Positions 1-10,119 are shown, numbered from the stretch's first letter. The stretch: DNA of 64,000 nucleotides from Bradyrhizobium japonicum USDA 6 (GCF_000284375.1 NC_017249.1:2086001-2150000), one strand, 5' to 3'. Numbers and translations are program-made. Notes: generated from the letters alone by a model not told the origin.

Positions 1-21
1 GAGCCCTTTGGGGTAGCCCCA

Positions 22-1197
22 GTGCGCATCAGTAGACCGATCGCCTACATTGTTCTTTACGTCGCGCTGTACGCTGCGTTTGGCGTGTCGTCGCCCTTTT
101 GGCCAAAATTTTTCGAAACGAGAGCTCTGACTCCCCAGCAAATCGGTCTGATACTAGCAGCTGCAATGCTAGTGCGCCTTGCCGTCGGCCCAGTGGTAGG
201 AATGCTGGCCGATCTTTTGGGGTCATTACGCCTTCTGCTCGCGACCTGTGCTGCCCTGGCAGCCGCTACGGCCGCCGCATTCTTGTTGGCAAATACGTTT
301 TCGCTATTGTTCCTTATAGCTTTAGTTCAAGCTGCAGCACTTGCCCCCACGACGTCGATTGCCGACGCGTTGTCAGTTAACGCAGCAAAGCCTGAGATCG
401 CAGGAAAGCCTTTTGAATATGGCTGGATACGCGGCTCTGGATCGGCGGCATTCGTATTGGGAACGTTGACTGTCGGGCAAATAATCGGTCAAGACGATCT
501 CACCCCGATCATCTGGATGAATGTGGCCCTACTGGCGGTCGCAGCTGGGGTAACAGCCCTGCTGCCCCGTGTTAATATTCAGCCCAAACCTTATGAAGGC
601 GGCCTGACCGCTCTCGCTGCCCTGCATGGGCTTCTTAAGATATCGCAGTTTCGCATCCTGATTTTAGTTTCAGCTCTGGTCTACGGGAGTCACGCGATGC
701 ACGACGCATTTGCTGTGATCAGGTGGAGCGCTGCAGGCATCGATACGCCGATCATAAGCGTCCTATGGTCCGAAGCCGTAGCGGCAGAAGTCATCGTGTT
801 TTTCCTAATTGGTCCATCGTTACTCGACCGCCTCGGCGCGCGTGGAGCGGCTGCTCTGGCAGCCGCAGCTGGGATCATACGGTGGTCCATCGAGGGCGTG
901 AGCACCTCCGTTTTAGTGCTCTCAATTCTACAACCGGTACATGGGTTGACTTTCGCCCTGCTTCATCTTGCGTGCATGCGTATGATGGCGACACTCGTTC
1001 CAGCTAGGACAGCCGGAACGGCTCAAGCCCTTTATGCCTTTGGCTCAGGGTTGGCGACTGCCGTACTAACTTTGTTGTCAGGAATTCTCTTTGCCAGGTT
1101 TGGAGGCGTGGCCTTCTTTCCAATGGCCCTTCTCTGCGGCGTCGCTCTCCCGTGCGCGTGGTTTGGCTTCCGGGACCGGTCTGACGAGGCTGTTTGA
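22..1197 (+). CDS. MFS transporter, HcaT/phenylpropionate-permease-like
   Basis: Predicted inner-membrane secondary transporter of 391 residues with about twelve hydrophobic segments spread over its whole length. The N-terminal half carries the MFS-type loop between helices 2 and 3 (GMLADLLGSLR, about residues 60-70). The overall pattern resembles the MFS_1-like/HcaT group of proton symporters, some of which take up aromatic acids; the substrate cannot be read from the sequence. The first candidate start is a GTG at position 22 without a clear ribosome binding site, and the frame is open to the window edge, so the true start could lie outside. It points towards the convergent ftsH gene and shares no operon with it. 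Confidence 0.75.
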   Translation: MRISRPIAYIVLYVALYAAFGVSSPFWPKFFETRALTPQQIGLILAAAMLVRLAVGPVVGMLADLLGSLRLLLATCAALAAATAAAFLLANTFSLLFLIALVQAAALAPTTSIADALSVNAAKPEIAGKPFEYGWIRGSGSAAFVLGTLTVGQIIGQDDLTPIIWMNVALLAVAAGVTALLPRVNIQPKPYEGGLTALAALHGLLKISQFRILILVSALVYGSHAMHDAFAVIRWSAAGIDTPIISVLWSEAVAAEVIVFFLIGPSLLDRLGARGAAALAAAAGIIRWSIEGVSTSVLVLSILQPVHGLTFALLHLACMRMMATLVPARTAGTAQALYAFGSGLATAVLTLLSGILFARFGGVAFFPMALLCGVALPCAWFGFRDRSDEAV

Positions 1198-1356
1198 TCC
1201 AGCGGGACGCTGGGCGAATGGCAACCGCAAGTCGGGGCACGCTGAGCTGCGGTCGAATGTCACTTGTTTGCGAAGTCACCGACCCGCATTAGTCTCGCGC
1301 CTTCGGATAGAAACATCAAGATGTCGCCCGCAGCCGCATTGCGGCACGCGCACCGC

Positions 1357-3197
1357 CTAGACAGCCCTTAGCCCCTCCTTGGGCGTTTCCTGCACCAGCG
1401 CATCGAGGTCGCTTTGCTCGAGCGTTTCCTTTTCCAACAGGGTCCGTGCCGCCCGGTCCAATATCGCGCGGCGGGCCTTCAAGAGGCTCTGCGCACGCTG
1501 AAATACCCGATCAACGATGGCGCGAACCTCATGATCTACTGCGGCGGCGGTCTCTTCGGCATATTCGCGCTCGCGCGCAGGATATGGCCGGTCAGGCCCG
1601 GCGAGGAAATTGCCTGGCTCGCGGTCGTAGGCGATGCTGCCGAGCTTTTCGGACATGCCGTAGCGCGTGACCATACTGCGGGCGATGTCGGTGACGCGGC
1701 GAAGGTCGTCGGCCGCGCCCGTCGACAGATGCTCGAAGACGATCAATTCCGCTGCGCGGCCACCCAGCAGCACGGCCATCTTGTTCTCCAACTCTTCCTT
1801 GGTCATCAGGAAGCGATCCTCGATCGGTCGCTGGATGGTATAGCCGAGCGCCCCGACCCCCTTGGAATGATCGATACCTTGTGAACCGGGTCGACGCCCG
1901 GCAATGAAAGCGCGATCAAGGCGTGGCCCATTTCGTGATAGGCGACGATCTCCCGTTCCTTGGGATTGAGCAACCGGTTGCGTTTTTCCAGCCCCGCGAC
2001 CATGCGCTCGATGGCATTATTAAAATCGGTCATCGCGACCGCATCGGCCCCGCGGCGAGTTGCCAGCAGCGCGGCTTCATTGACAAGGTTGGCGAGGTCG
2101 GCGCCAGTGAAACCAGGCGTCATCGCCGCTACGGCCTCAGCGTCGAAGCCGGGCGCGAGCTGCAACTTTTTCATGTGCACCATGAGAATCTCGGTGCGGC
2201 CCTTCCGGTCCGGACGGTCGACCAGCACCTGGCGGTCGAAGCGGCCTGCGCGCAGCAGTGCGGGATCGAGGATCTCAGGGCGGTTGGTGGCGGCGAGTAT
2301 GACGAGGCCCGAGCGTGAGTCGAAACCGTCGAGCTCGACCAGGAGCTGGTTGAGGGTCTGCTCTTTTTCGTCGTGGCCGCCGGAGAACGCCCCTATGCCG
2401 CGGGCGCGGCCGAGCGCATCCAGCTCATCGATGAAGATAATAGCGGGGGCCTTCTGGTGCGCCTGCTGAAAGAGATCGCGGACCCGGGCCGCACCGACGC
2501 CGATGAACATCTCGACGAATTCCGAGCCGGAGATCGAGAAGAACGGGACCTTCGCCTCCCCGGCAATGGCCTTCGCCAACAACGTCTTGCCGGTGCCGGG
2601 CGGTCCGACCAGCAGCACACCCTTGGGCATCCGGCCGCCGAGCCGGCCATACCCCGCCGGACTCTTGAGGAAATCGACGATTTCGCGCAGTTCGTCCTTA
2701 GCCTCGTCAACGCCGGCAACGTCGGCGAACGTCACGCCGGTATTGGATTCGACGTAGATCTTCGCCTTGCTCTTGCCGATGGCCATCAGCCCTCCGCCAA
2801 GGCCTCCGCCCTCTGCGGCGCGCTTGCCGATGTACCACCACAGGCCGAAGAACAGCAGCACCGGCATAACCCATGACAGCAGGTCGCGCACAAGGGTGCT
2901 CTCGACCTGACCAGTGAAGAGGACGCCGGCTTTCTCGAGCTCCTGTGCGATCCCAGGGTCAACGCGCGTGGTAACGAACTGCTTTTGTCCGCTGGGCAAA
3001 GGCTCTTTCAACGTGCCCTGCAAAATGCGATCGGAGATCCCGACCGTCGCAACCTTTCCCTGCTTCAGCAATTGCTGGTATTCGCTGTAAGGGATGACGG
3101 CGACCTGGCTGGCTGCCGAGACGATGTACTGAATCAGAAGGATCGCGGCGACTGCGGCGATCGCATAGCCGACGTTGAAGCGGGTGTTATTCTTCAT
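1357..3197 (-). pseudogene. ftsH: FtsH, membrane AAA+ zinc protease, frameshifted
   Basis: FtsH degrades misfolded membrane and cytosolic proteins. The first reading frame (3197 to 1806) shows two membrane segments (about residues 9-27 and 108-123), Walker A GPPGTGKT (198-205), Walker B IIFIDE (253-258), an arginine-finger region and the zinc motif HEMGH (421-425). After residue 447 (IIPRG) the frame is lost. The rest of the protease domain ([29 protein letters not shown]) continues in another frame down to 1357. Adding one C to the C-run at 1857-1861 would restore a protein of about 612 residues. This is either a sequencing indel or a real inactivating deletion. As the head of a quality-control block it is probably a second, accessory ftsH. 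An RpoH-like promoter lies at 3345-3370. Confidence 0.85.
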
Positions 3198-3723
3198 GCC
3201 GCGAACCGCTCTCGATGCGATCGAACTCCGAACGGATCCAGAACTCTCATATTCACATCTCGCTTGACAATCTCAGCGTGCTGCAGCGCCACGGTCGGCC
3301 CGATCCATTCGCGGGATCCAGGCCACCGCGTGACAGGAGATGAATTAGGAGCGTGCGATTAGGTTTCAAGACCTGAGCGACGAGAGCGTGCAACTAGCCG
3401 GTCCCGCTTTTCCTGCCGGCCCTTCTGGGTCCGCATGACGCGGCCGGCCGCCGCGATGTGGGCAGGGTAGCCGTCGTGCTTGGGCTGGGCGCCGCTGTCA
3501 CTTCCCTCTTCAGTAACGGCTCAAGTTTCCCAGGCCGAGGCGCTCCGTTTGAAAGAAAATCCGCGTAATGTTCGCGAACGTGTCGTTGTCGAGCGCTCGC
3601 GAATTTCAACCTTTCTGAAATCGAAAGCGATTGCGAGTTCGTGCCGCCGACGGCTCGAACGACAACGGCACAACCCACTCTTCTTGTCTTTTCCAATACT
3701 CTTCACGAGTCGCACTAAGTTGC
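3198..3723. other. Intergenic stretch with a possible small-gene remnant
   Basis: About 525 bases without a convincing complete gene. Besides the ftsH promoter, a minus-strand frame ending at about 3361 reads KHDGYPAHIAAAGRVMRTQK followed by more Arg/Lys-rich sequence. It looks coding in composition but has no start codon before an upstream stop, so it may be a remnant or another frameshifted small gene. I see nothing else that can be supported. Confidence 0.3.
3345..3370 (-). promoter_or_regulatory. RpoH-like promoter of ftsH
   Basis: Read on the minus strand this is CTTGAA (3370-3365), a 14-base spacer and TCCTAA (3350-3345). The same arrangement occurs before groES and two hsp20 genes in this window. 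It would start transcription about 140 bases upstream of the ftsH ATG. The assignment rests on resemblance to alphaproteobacterial sigma-32 promoters and on the repeated occurrence. Confidence 0.5.
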
Positions 3724-4005
3724 TCACCGCCGTGCCGCTTGCTCGACGAACTGATGCAGCGAATAGGGTAGTTCGCCGCCGCGATCGGCGCAGCGCTGGC
3801 TCAGTTTTCGCGCTATTTCTTCGGAAACGTCACGAACCCAACCCTCCGCGAGATTAAAGCGAATGATGCGTACCGGATTGCTGTACTGGCCCTCCAACAA
3901 ATCCTCGATGACCGCTTCAAGACCGGTGTCTTCGACGTTTGTCTCTCGCCAAGCACATCCCATTGCACCGAAGTCATCGAGGACGAGATAGACGTCCTGG
4001 TCCAT
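3724..4005 (-). CDS. Hypothetical protein, 93 aa, acidic
   Basis: A 93-residue soluble protein starting MDQDVYLVLDDFGAMG. No signal peptide, membrane segment or catalytic motif is visible. The frame stays open upstream to 4335, but the upstream part is Arg/Pro/Ser-rich and looks non-coding, so I chose the internal ATG at 4005. Proteins of this appearance, with an N-terminal LVLDDFG and a central Leu/Glu-rich helix, are common unannotated proteins in Bradyrhizobium. Function unknown. It lies between ftsH and the NEW3/ABC module, so it may belong to the stress block. Confidence 0.6.
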   Translation of the reverse strand: MDQDVYLVLDDFGAMGCAWRETNVEDTGLEAVIEDLLEGQYSNPVRIIRFNLAEGWVRDVSEEIARKLSQRCADRGGELPYSLHQFVEQAARR

Positions 4006-4558
4006 GACGGGGACAATCGATGGTGACTCACGCATTACCCCACTCCACGCAACCAAAAGCGATTCAAAAGACGGGGGCGAGAATGGTTCCTTCAAGGCAA
4101 GGGGCTTTGTCATCAGTGGCCAGGGCAGGGTACGGGAGCGAGCCCCTGGAAGACGTGGGGTTAAGAATAGCCGCGAGGGGTCCCTGGGCGAGTGCCAAGT
4201 GAATGCCGGTCTGGGATGACGTGGTCCCGGCGAGGCAAAGCTCCTGCCGTGCTCGCTTTGACCCGAGACCGGGATGGCGACGCATCTGCTTGAGATGCGA
4301 CAAAAAGCTCGCGCGGCGCGTCTTGACGAAAACAACGTGCGCTCTACGTCGTTTTTCGTCCGGCGGCTTCAAGTCCGGGCCGCTAGTGACATCGCCGATT
4401 CGGATTGCCGGATGCAACGCGTTTCACCCGCTGCATACAGAGCATGTATGAAGCGCGACTAGCGCGCCTTGCGGTGCGGAAGAAAGGAGAAAGCCGCACG
4501 GTGCCCGACAATCAGGCGGACTGGTTTGTCGGACGCCGAAGGACACAAAGAGGGTACC
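4006..4558. other. Intergenic region, no gene supported
   Basis: About 550 bases between divergently oriented genes. Several overlapping open frames exist on both strands, but none shows recognisable protein character or a good ribosome binding site. It should contain the promoters of the flanking genes; I could not identify them with confidence. Confidence 0.4.
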
Positions 4559-5712
4559 ATGAGATCGTTCAAGCGCGGCGCGCGCTTTTTTCTGTCCGTT
4601 GTTCTGGCGACTTTGATCGGTCCAGCTGCCTCCCTGGCCGCGGAGACTTCCCCACCCCTTACCGGGCTTTGGATCACGACCCCGCATCCCGAATTCTCGC
4701 TGAAACCAGGCGAGGCCGGATCAATCCAGCTCTCCGTCCGAAACGCACATCAGCCCCCGCAGCGGCTGGGGCTAGGCCTTGAGGGTCTCCCGGAAGGCTG
4801 GGAAGCGGCATTCAAGGGCGGTGGAAGACAAGTCTCGGCGGTGATGGTAGGCCCCGACGAGACTGAACGCCTTACGCTCGAACTGAAGCCACCCGCCGGC
4901 ATCTCCGCAGGCACTTTCGCGCTCAAGGTCAACGCCAGGCAGGACGGGCAGACGATTTCATTGCCTCTGAGCGTCAGACTTTCGGAAGCGGCCTCCGGAA
5001 AGCTCACGCTCGAACCTGAACTGCCGGCCCTGCGCGGCACGCCTCGTTCGACCTTCAGCTTCCGGATCAAGGCTACCAACGGCGGCTCCGATCAGTCGCT
5101 TTTTAACCTGTCGGCGCGAACGCCCGAGGGATTCCAGGCAAAATTCAAGCGAGGTTACGGCTCGGAGGAAATCACCGGGCTACCGATTAACGCAGGGAGC
5201 TCACACGCGCCGCGGCTGCCGGCCGTTATCCTATCGCGGTCCGTCTGTCGGGCGGTGACAAATCCGCCGAAACCGCGTTGAGCTTGGAAGTCACCGGCGA
5301 GCCGCAATTGCGAATGGTCGGCCCGCAGGAGCGTCTCTCCGGCGACGCCGTTGCGGGAGAGGAATCGAACTTCACCTTCTCGCTTGTCAATGGAGGGTCA
5401 GCGCCCGCGACCGACATCGAGATGTCCGCTTCGCCACCGTCAGGCTGGAGCGTCACCTTCGAGCCGAAGCAGATCGGAAGCATCGCGCCGAACCAGACCC
5501 GAGAAGTGAACGTAAAAATCAAGCCTTCCGAACGGGCGGTTGCCGGGGACTACATGGTCACGCTGCGCAGCGGCGGCGGCGGGCTGTCCGAATCGGTGCA
5601 GTTTCGAACGACAGTGCGAACCTCAACCATTTGGGGCGTTGCCGGGCTCGGCGTCATAGCCGCTGCCGTGCTGGTTCTCGGCGGCGCCGTGATGCGGTAC
5701 GGACGGCGATGA
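4559..5712 (+). pseudogene. NEW3-domain membrane-anchored protein, frameshifted
   Basis: The start at 4559 gives an N-terminal signal peptide (RSFKRGARFFLSVVLATLIG, cleavage near AAETS). Tandem Ig-like NEW3 (COG1470-type) repeats follow (GLPEGWEAAF, LPALRGTPRSTFSF), and the C-terminal part has a single membrane helix (GVAGLGVIAAAVLVLGGAVM) ending at 5712. The frame changes between about 5190 and 5215: upstream ends INAGSSH, and the downstream frame resumes as AAAAGRYPIAVRLSGGD, so one or more bases are missing there. The stop overlaps the ABC ATPase start (ATGA). Such proteins often sit with NosF/NosY-like ABC modules and are thought to act at the outer face of the membrane. A repaired protein would have about 385 residues. 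Confidence 0.7.
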
Positions 5713-6641
5713 GCGACGAATTCATTATCGAGGCGAGAGGTCTTGCCAAGCAATATGGTCCGCATGTCGCCGTGGACGGCATCGACCTGCAGGTCCGCGC
5801 CGGTGAGGTGATCGGTCTACTTGGCCCGAACGGCGCCGGCAAGACGACGACAATTCTGATGTTGCTGGGACTGACCGAAGCCACGCGCGGGAGCATTCTG
5901 ATCCTCGGCAAGGACCCGTTGCGGCGGCCGCTCGAGGTGAAGCGCGATGTCGGATATCTGCCGGATTCCGTCGGCTTCTACGAGACTATGACGGGCCGCG
6001 AGAACCTTACCTACATGGCTCGGCTTGCCGCCATTCCGCGCGGGGTAGTGGGGGAGCGCATCAACAGCGTTCTCGCCTCCGTCCACCTGCTCGAGGTGGC
6101 CGACCGTCCGGTCGCCACGTACTCGCGCGGCATGCGGCAGAGGCTCGGCATCGCCGAACTGCTGATGCGCCAATGCCGGATCGCCATCCTGGACGAGCCG
6201 ACGTCCGGGTTGGATCCGCAGTCGACCCAAGAGCTGCTTGACCTGATCCAAAAGCTTAGCCGCGGCGGCATGACGATCCTGCTGTCATCGCATATGCTCG
6301 ACGTCGTTCAGACCGTGTGCCACCGGATCGCGCTTTTCAACAAAGGCAGGATCGGCTTCTTCGGAACGATCGAAGAACTGGCGGCCAAGATCGGCGGTGG
6401 CACATATGTCATCGACGTCGAGGCGGAGGGAATCGATCTGTCCGCGCTCGCTACCACCGTCGATGGTGTCAAGGACGTCATGGCGGTGAACGGGCATTGG
6501 CAATGCGAGGCCGTGCGGGACGTTCGGCCGCAGCTCGCGCAGCGGATCGTCGCCGCGGGTGGCGCGCTGCGCAACCTCGACCTGCGTCGGGCTAGGCTCG
6601 ACGAAGCCTATGGCCGGTATTTCCGGGAGGTTCACCAATGA
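5709..6641 (+). CDS. ABC transporter ATP-binding protein, CcmA/NosF-like
   Basis: A 310-residue ATPase with Walker A GPNGAGKT (39-46), a signature region YSRGMRQRLGIAELL, Walker B RIAILDEPTSGLDP and the switch His in LLSSHMLD. The C-terminal extension of about 90 residues is typical of DrrA/NosF-type ATPases that pair with ABC-2 permeases. Its ATG overlaps the stop of the NEW3-protein gene, and its own end overlaps the permease start (6638), so the three form one tightly coupled operon. Substrate unknown; the resemblance to NosF/NosY suggests a role in membrane or envelope maturation rather than nutrient import. Confidence 0.85.
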   Translation: MSDEFIIEARGLAKQYGPHVAVDGIDLQVRAGEVIGLLGPNGAGKTTTILMLLGLTEATRGSILILGKDPLRRPLEVKRDVGYLPDSVGFYETMTGRENLTYMARLAAIPRGVVGERINSVLASVHLLEVADRPVATYSRGMRQRLGIAELLMRQCRIAILDEPTSGLDPQSTQELLDLIQKLSRGGMTILLSSHMLDVVQTVCHRIALFNKGRIGFFGTIEELAAKIGGGTYVIDVEAEGIDLSALATTVDGVKDVMAVNGHWQCEAVRDVRPQLAQRIVAAGGALRNLDLRRARLDEAYGRYFREVHQ

Positions 6642-7594
6642 TGGTGCGTGAGGGATCTCCATTCCGCGGAGTCGGCGTCATTGCGCTCAAGGAGGCGGCC
6701 GATCATTTGACCAGCGCTCGCATGCACCTGATCATGGGTCTGGTGCTGCTGACGGCGATCGGTGCGGTCTATGGCGCGATCGGCCGCATCAAGGATACCA
6801 CGGCCGAGGACGCCTATCTGTTCCTGAAGCTCTTCACGGTGGCGCGCGAGCCGCTACCGTCATTTGCCGCGTTTCTCGGCTTCCTGCTACCGCTGGTAGC
6901 CATCGCGCTTGGTTTCGATGCGATCAATGGCGAATACAACCGCCGCACCATGAGCCGGCTGCTGGCACAGCCGATCTATCGCGATGCCGTGCTATTCGGA
7001 AAGTTTCTCGGAGCACTTCTTGTCATTGCCATCGCGCTACTCACGCTGTGGCTGCTGATGACCGGGCTCGGTATTCTGTTTCTCGGATTGCCACCAACGG
7101 CGGCTGACGTCGTTCGCAGTCTGGCCTATCTGGCAGCGACGCTTGCCTGCGCCGGCGTTTGGCTTGCGCTCGCCATCGCATTTTCGGCCGTCATTCGGTC
7201 ACCGGCGACGTCGGCGCTTGCCGCATTATCGGTGTGGCTCATTCTCACGGTCTTTTGGGGAATGATCGCGCCGCTGCTGGCCGGCCTTATCGCACCAATC
7301 GATCCGCTCGATCCTTCTACGGTGCTTGCGCAGTTCGAAGCTCAGCAATTGATTGCGCGGCTTTCGCCGCAAACGCTCTATGCTGAAATCACGGCCATAT
7401 TGCTCGACCCCGCAGCGCGCTCGGTTGGACCATTGTTCATGTCGCAGCTTCAGGGCTCACTGTACGGAGCACCTTTGCCGACGATGGAAAGCGCGCTGAT
7501 CGTCTGGCCCCAGCTTTCGGCGCTGGTTGCCGCCATGATCCTGTTGTTCACGGTTGCCTATGTCGCCTTTCAACGTCAGGAGGTGCGCGCCTAG
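6638..7594 (+). CDS. ABC-2 type permease, NosY-like
   Basis: A 318-residue membrane protein with about six helices: one after ALKEAADHLTSARM, then groups at about residues 75-95, 115-150, 165-215 and a final one near the C terminus (AALVAAMILLFTVAYVAF type). The FDAINGEYNRRTMSRLLAQP stretch is the conserved cytosolic loop of NosY/ABC-2 permeases that couples to the ATPase. It is translationally coupled to the ATPase gene by a 4-base overlap. With the NEW3 protein it forms a complete, possibly three-component, exporter or envelope-modifying complex. Confidence 0.85.
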   Translation: MMVREGSPFRGVGVIALKEAADHLTSARMHLIMGLVLLTAIGAVYGAIGRIKDTTAEDAYLFLKLFTVAREPLPSFAAFLGFLLPLVAIALGFDAINGEYNRRTMSRLLAQPIYRDAVLFGKFLGALLVIAIALLTLWLLMTGLGILFLGLPPTAADVVRSLAYLAATLACAGVWLALAIAFSAVIRSPATSALAALSVWLILTVFWGMIAPLLAGLIAPIDPLDPSTVLAQFEAQQLIARLSPQTLYAEITAILLDPAARSVGPLFMSQLQGSLYGAPLPTMESALIVWPQLSALVAAMILLFTVAYVAFQRQEVRA

Positions 7595-7727
7595 CGTCAT
7601 CCCGAACGCCTGTCCCAATTGGTGGAGCCGGCTTCCAGCGTTGGAAGGCCTTTAGCTTCAGGCCCCGGCAAGCTCCGCGGGGTCCTCCGTGGGGCGATAG
7701 AAGGGATAGATGCGATAGGTGCTTCGT

Positions 7728-9137
7728 TCAGGAGATCGCGAAAAAGAGCGACTGGCCCTCGCGATTAATGCGCACCAAAAGGGGTCTATTCTCCTGGCGC
7801 GCCTTTGCCCATTCTTCGGCCAGGTCCGGGGGCTGAGCGACAGAGCGATTGTTGGCCGCCACGATCACGTCGCCGGGTCGGATACCGCTCTCGGCCGCTG
7901 GTGTACCGGGTTCGACATCACCGACCACCAACCCCGAATCGACGCCTAGGCGCCGCCGCGCAGCATCCGACATCGGTCCGAGACTCAATCCAAGCCGTTT
8001 GCCGTCCTTGTCAGAGTTTTCCCAAGCGCCCGTCCGGGCCGGGCGATCCTGTTGACGCTGCCCAACGGCGACGGTGATCTCCTGCGTCCTACTGTTTCTG
8101 ACCACGGTAAGCGGGGTCCGCGTCCCCGGCTTCATTTCTCCGACGGCCCGAGACAGAGTGCGCGGTCCCTCAATGGTTTTATTTCCGATGTGCGTGATCA
8201 CGTCGCCGACCTTGATCCCGGCGTCGTCCGCGGGGCTGCCCGACTCCACCGCGGCAACAAGTGCGCCCTTGGTATCGGGCCGGCCCAGCGCTTGGGCGAT
8301 CCCGGTCGTCAATTCCTGCAGGCGCATACCGACGTAGCCCCGCTCGACCTTCCCCGTCCGGATGAGCTGATCCGCGACCGCCTGCGCGGTCCGCGACGGA
8401 ACGGCAAATCCGATGCCGACGTTGACGCCGACCGGCGAAAAGATCGCCGTATTGACGCCGATCACCTCGCCCGCGGCGTTGAACAGCGGCCCGCCCGAAT
8501 TGCCTTGGTTGATCGAGGCATCCGTCTGCAGAAAATCGTCATATGAGCCGGCTTGGATGTCGCGCGCCCGCGCCGATAGCACCCCGACAGTGACCGTGCC
8601 GCCGAGGCCGAAGGGACTTCCGATCGCGATCGTCCAGGCCCCGGGCTCCATCTTGTCGGAATCCCCCCAAGTTGCGACAGCCATACCGGGGCGCGGTTCG
8701 ATCTTGAGTACCGCGATGTCGGTGGACGGGTCTCGACCGATCAGCTTCGCCGGCACATCCGTCTTGTCGGTGAAACGGACATGGATCTCGCTGGCTTTGT
8801 CCACCACGTGGTTGTTCGTCACGATGTGGCCCTCGGGACTGACGATGAACCCTGAGCCGAGCGCCGTCCGCGCCTGCGTACGAGGTTCGCCGAAGCGACG
8901 CCGAAACAGGTCACCGAAGGGCAGGTCGTCCGGCAGCCCGCGCGCCTCGTCTTCTATCATCTGCTTCGTGAGGATCGCGACGACGGCGGGCATCTTCTCG
9001 CGTACAACCGCGGTAAAGTCGATTGGAACCGCGGCCGGCTGGGCAAAAGCCGGTGTCTTCGCCGACGCGAGCGCACTCGCGGCAAGAGCGCTCGCAACTA
9101 GGGTACCGAACAGGTGCGTTCTCAGATGACGGGTCAT
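7728..9137 (-). CDS. degP: DegP/HtrA-type periplasmic serine protease
   Basis: A 469-residue Do-like protease. The N terminus is a signal peptide (LFGTLVASALAASALASA, cleavage near AFAQ). The trypsin-like domain has the full catalytic triad: His110 in TNNHVVD, Asp140 in DPSTDIAVLKI and Ser214 in QGNSGGP. Two PDZ domains follow (about 262-350 and 375-465; GYVGMRL and RLGLSLG mark their starts). It acts in the periplasm as protease/chaperone for misfolded envelope proteins. Minus-strand gene within the quality-control block, convergent with the ABC operon; no shared RpoH-like promoter was found directly upstream. The start at 9137 is preceded by a weak AAGGGA. Confidence 0.9.
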   Translation of the reverse strand: MTRHLRTHLFGTLVASALAASALASAKTPAFAQPAAVPIDFTAVVREKMPAVVAILTKQMIEDEARGLPDDLPFGDLFRRRFGEPRTQARTALGSGFIVSPEGHIVTNNHVVDKASEIHVRFTDKTDVPAKLIGRDPSTDIAVLKIEPRPGMAVATWGDSDKMEPGAWTIAIGSPFGLGGTVTVGVLSARARDIQAGSYDDFLQTDASINQGNSGGPLFNAAGEVIGVNTAIFSPVGVNVGIGFAVPSRTAQAVADQLIRTGKVERGYVGMRLQELTTGIAQALGRPDTKGALVAAVESGSPADDAGIKVGDVITHIGNKTIEGPRTLSRAVGEMKPGTRTPLTVVRNSRTQEITVAVGQRQQDRPARTGAWENSDKDGKRLGLSLGPMSDAARRRLGVDSGLVVGDVEPGTPAAESGIRPGDVIVAANNRSVAQPPDLAEEWAKARQENRPLLVRINREGQSLFFAIS

Positions 9138-9567
9138 GTGGCGTTTCCCTTTTTAAGATTCGATCCGCTCGAACCTCGGCGGAGCTTCGCTCTACGAGTA
9201 ACGTCGCGCTGCGCGAGCGGTTGCGTTGGTCGAAGAGCAGCGACGTTTTGACCGAAGGCAGCGGCCTGACCGCGGAGCCTGCTCTGGACCGCTATCAGAA
9301 GGCAGGGATTTCGAATGTATGGCCGCGCTGCAGCCCGCTGCGGCGCGGGGCGGGCGCCGGATCCGGGTCGTTCGGACGATTAGCCCGCAGTCGGCAGGGA
9401 GGCCGCTACGATGGGAAGAGCCCTTGGCGTCCCCCGTTTCCCAGACTTTGGCTCTCCACCCACGCTGGTGGGCCTCTCTGCCGACGACAGCGCAATGCGC
9501 CGGAACGGCGCGGAGTTCGCGCTGCGGCCAGGCCGCCGCTGCGGACCGAGCTATCGGCGGCTTCGTT
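9138..9567. other. Intergenic region, nothing recognised
   Basis: About 430 GC-rich bases between degP and the small secreted-protein gene. Short open frames on the plus strand (for example from 9411) have biased Arg/Pro/Gly composition and no recognisable features. It should contain the degP promoter; I cannot point to it. Confidence 0.4.
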
Positions 9568-9921
9568 TTAACTCACCCTCGGGAGGCCCCGGTCGTACTC
9601 CGTTGGCATGCGGAAGAGCCCGGGCCGAGCGCTGTCGGGCAACAGAAGGGTGTCGACTTTGAAAATCGGAGTGCTCGGCTTCCAGTTCATCCAGCGCATC
9701 GAATCCAGGTAGGGAATGGGCGGAAGCGGCAGCAGATTGCCGGCGGTGTCCATGGCCAGCTTCGGCGAACCGTCCCTGGCCAGCCTCGGCGAACCGTCCA
9801 TGCCCCAGGCGCCGAACGGCAGAAGCATTGTCGCCAAGGCAAAGGCGCCTGCCACGATTTTTCGGGTTCGGCGGCCAAATGTCTCCGCACGGGCGGAGTC
9901 GAGTGTGCGAGTCCTGATCAT
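9568..9921 (-). CDS. Small exported hypothetical protein, 117 aa
   Basis: A 117-residue protein with a basic N terminus and a hydrophobic segment (IVAGAFALATMLLPFGAWG, about 22-40) that looks like a signal peptide or anchor. Two imperfect repeats (GSPRLARD, GSPKLAMD) follow, then a Pro/Trp-rich tail (LPPIPYLDSMRWMNWKP). Its ATG at 9921 follows the stop of the 39-residue gene (9923) by one base and is preceded by GGGAGG, so the two are co-translated. No family is recognised; position in the groESL transcript suggests a role in the stress response. Confidence 0.6.
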   Translation of the reverse strand: MIRTRTLDSARAETFGRRTRKIVAGAFALATMLLPFGAWGMDGSPRLARDGSPKLAMDTAGNLLPLPPIPYLDSMRWMNWKPSTPIFKVDTLLLPDSARPGLFRMPTEYDRGLPRVS

Positions 9922-9922
9922 C

Positions 9923-10042
9923 TCATCCTCCCATCGTTGAAAAACTGGTCCATGCGATCGTGAGAAGGCTGAGGGCGAACATGAGCCAATGCATTACAGT
10001 CGCCCCGCTCTTGCGCGATCGAGATTGCATGCGTGTGCTCAT
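9923..10042 (-). CDS. Small membrane protein, 39 aa, downstream of groEL
   Basis: Reading MSTRMQSRSRKSGATV at its start, this 39-residue peptide has a basic N terminus and one membrane helix (about residues 17-34, MHWLMFALSLLTIAWTSF). AAGGAG lies six bases before the ATG, and the stop is followed almost immediately by the next gene's ATG. It lies 86 bases after groEL and is probably in the same transcript. No family is recognised; the good ribosome binding site and the operon structure are the main support. Confidence 0.55.
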   Translation of the reverse strand: MSTRMQSRSRKSGATVMHWLMFALSLLTIAWTSFSTMGG

Positions 10043-10093
10043 CTGAGTCTCCTTGTGCTGTGCGTTTCCTTTCTCTTTTGGTCAGTGGTTAGG

Positions 10094-10119
10094 GAGCCCG
10101 GCCGGTGGCGGCCGGGCTC
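10094..10119 (-). terminator. Strong hairpin after groEL
   Basis: A perfect 10-bp stem, GAGCCCGGCC with GGCCGGGCTC and a six-base loop, starts nine bases after the groEL stop. No T-run follows on the minus strand, so it may be a partial terminator or an mRNA-stabilising element that lowers expression of the two small downstream genes. Confidence 0.5.
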
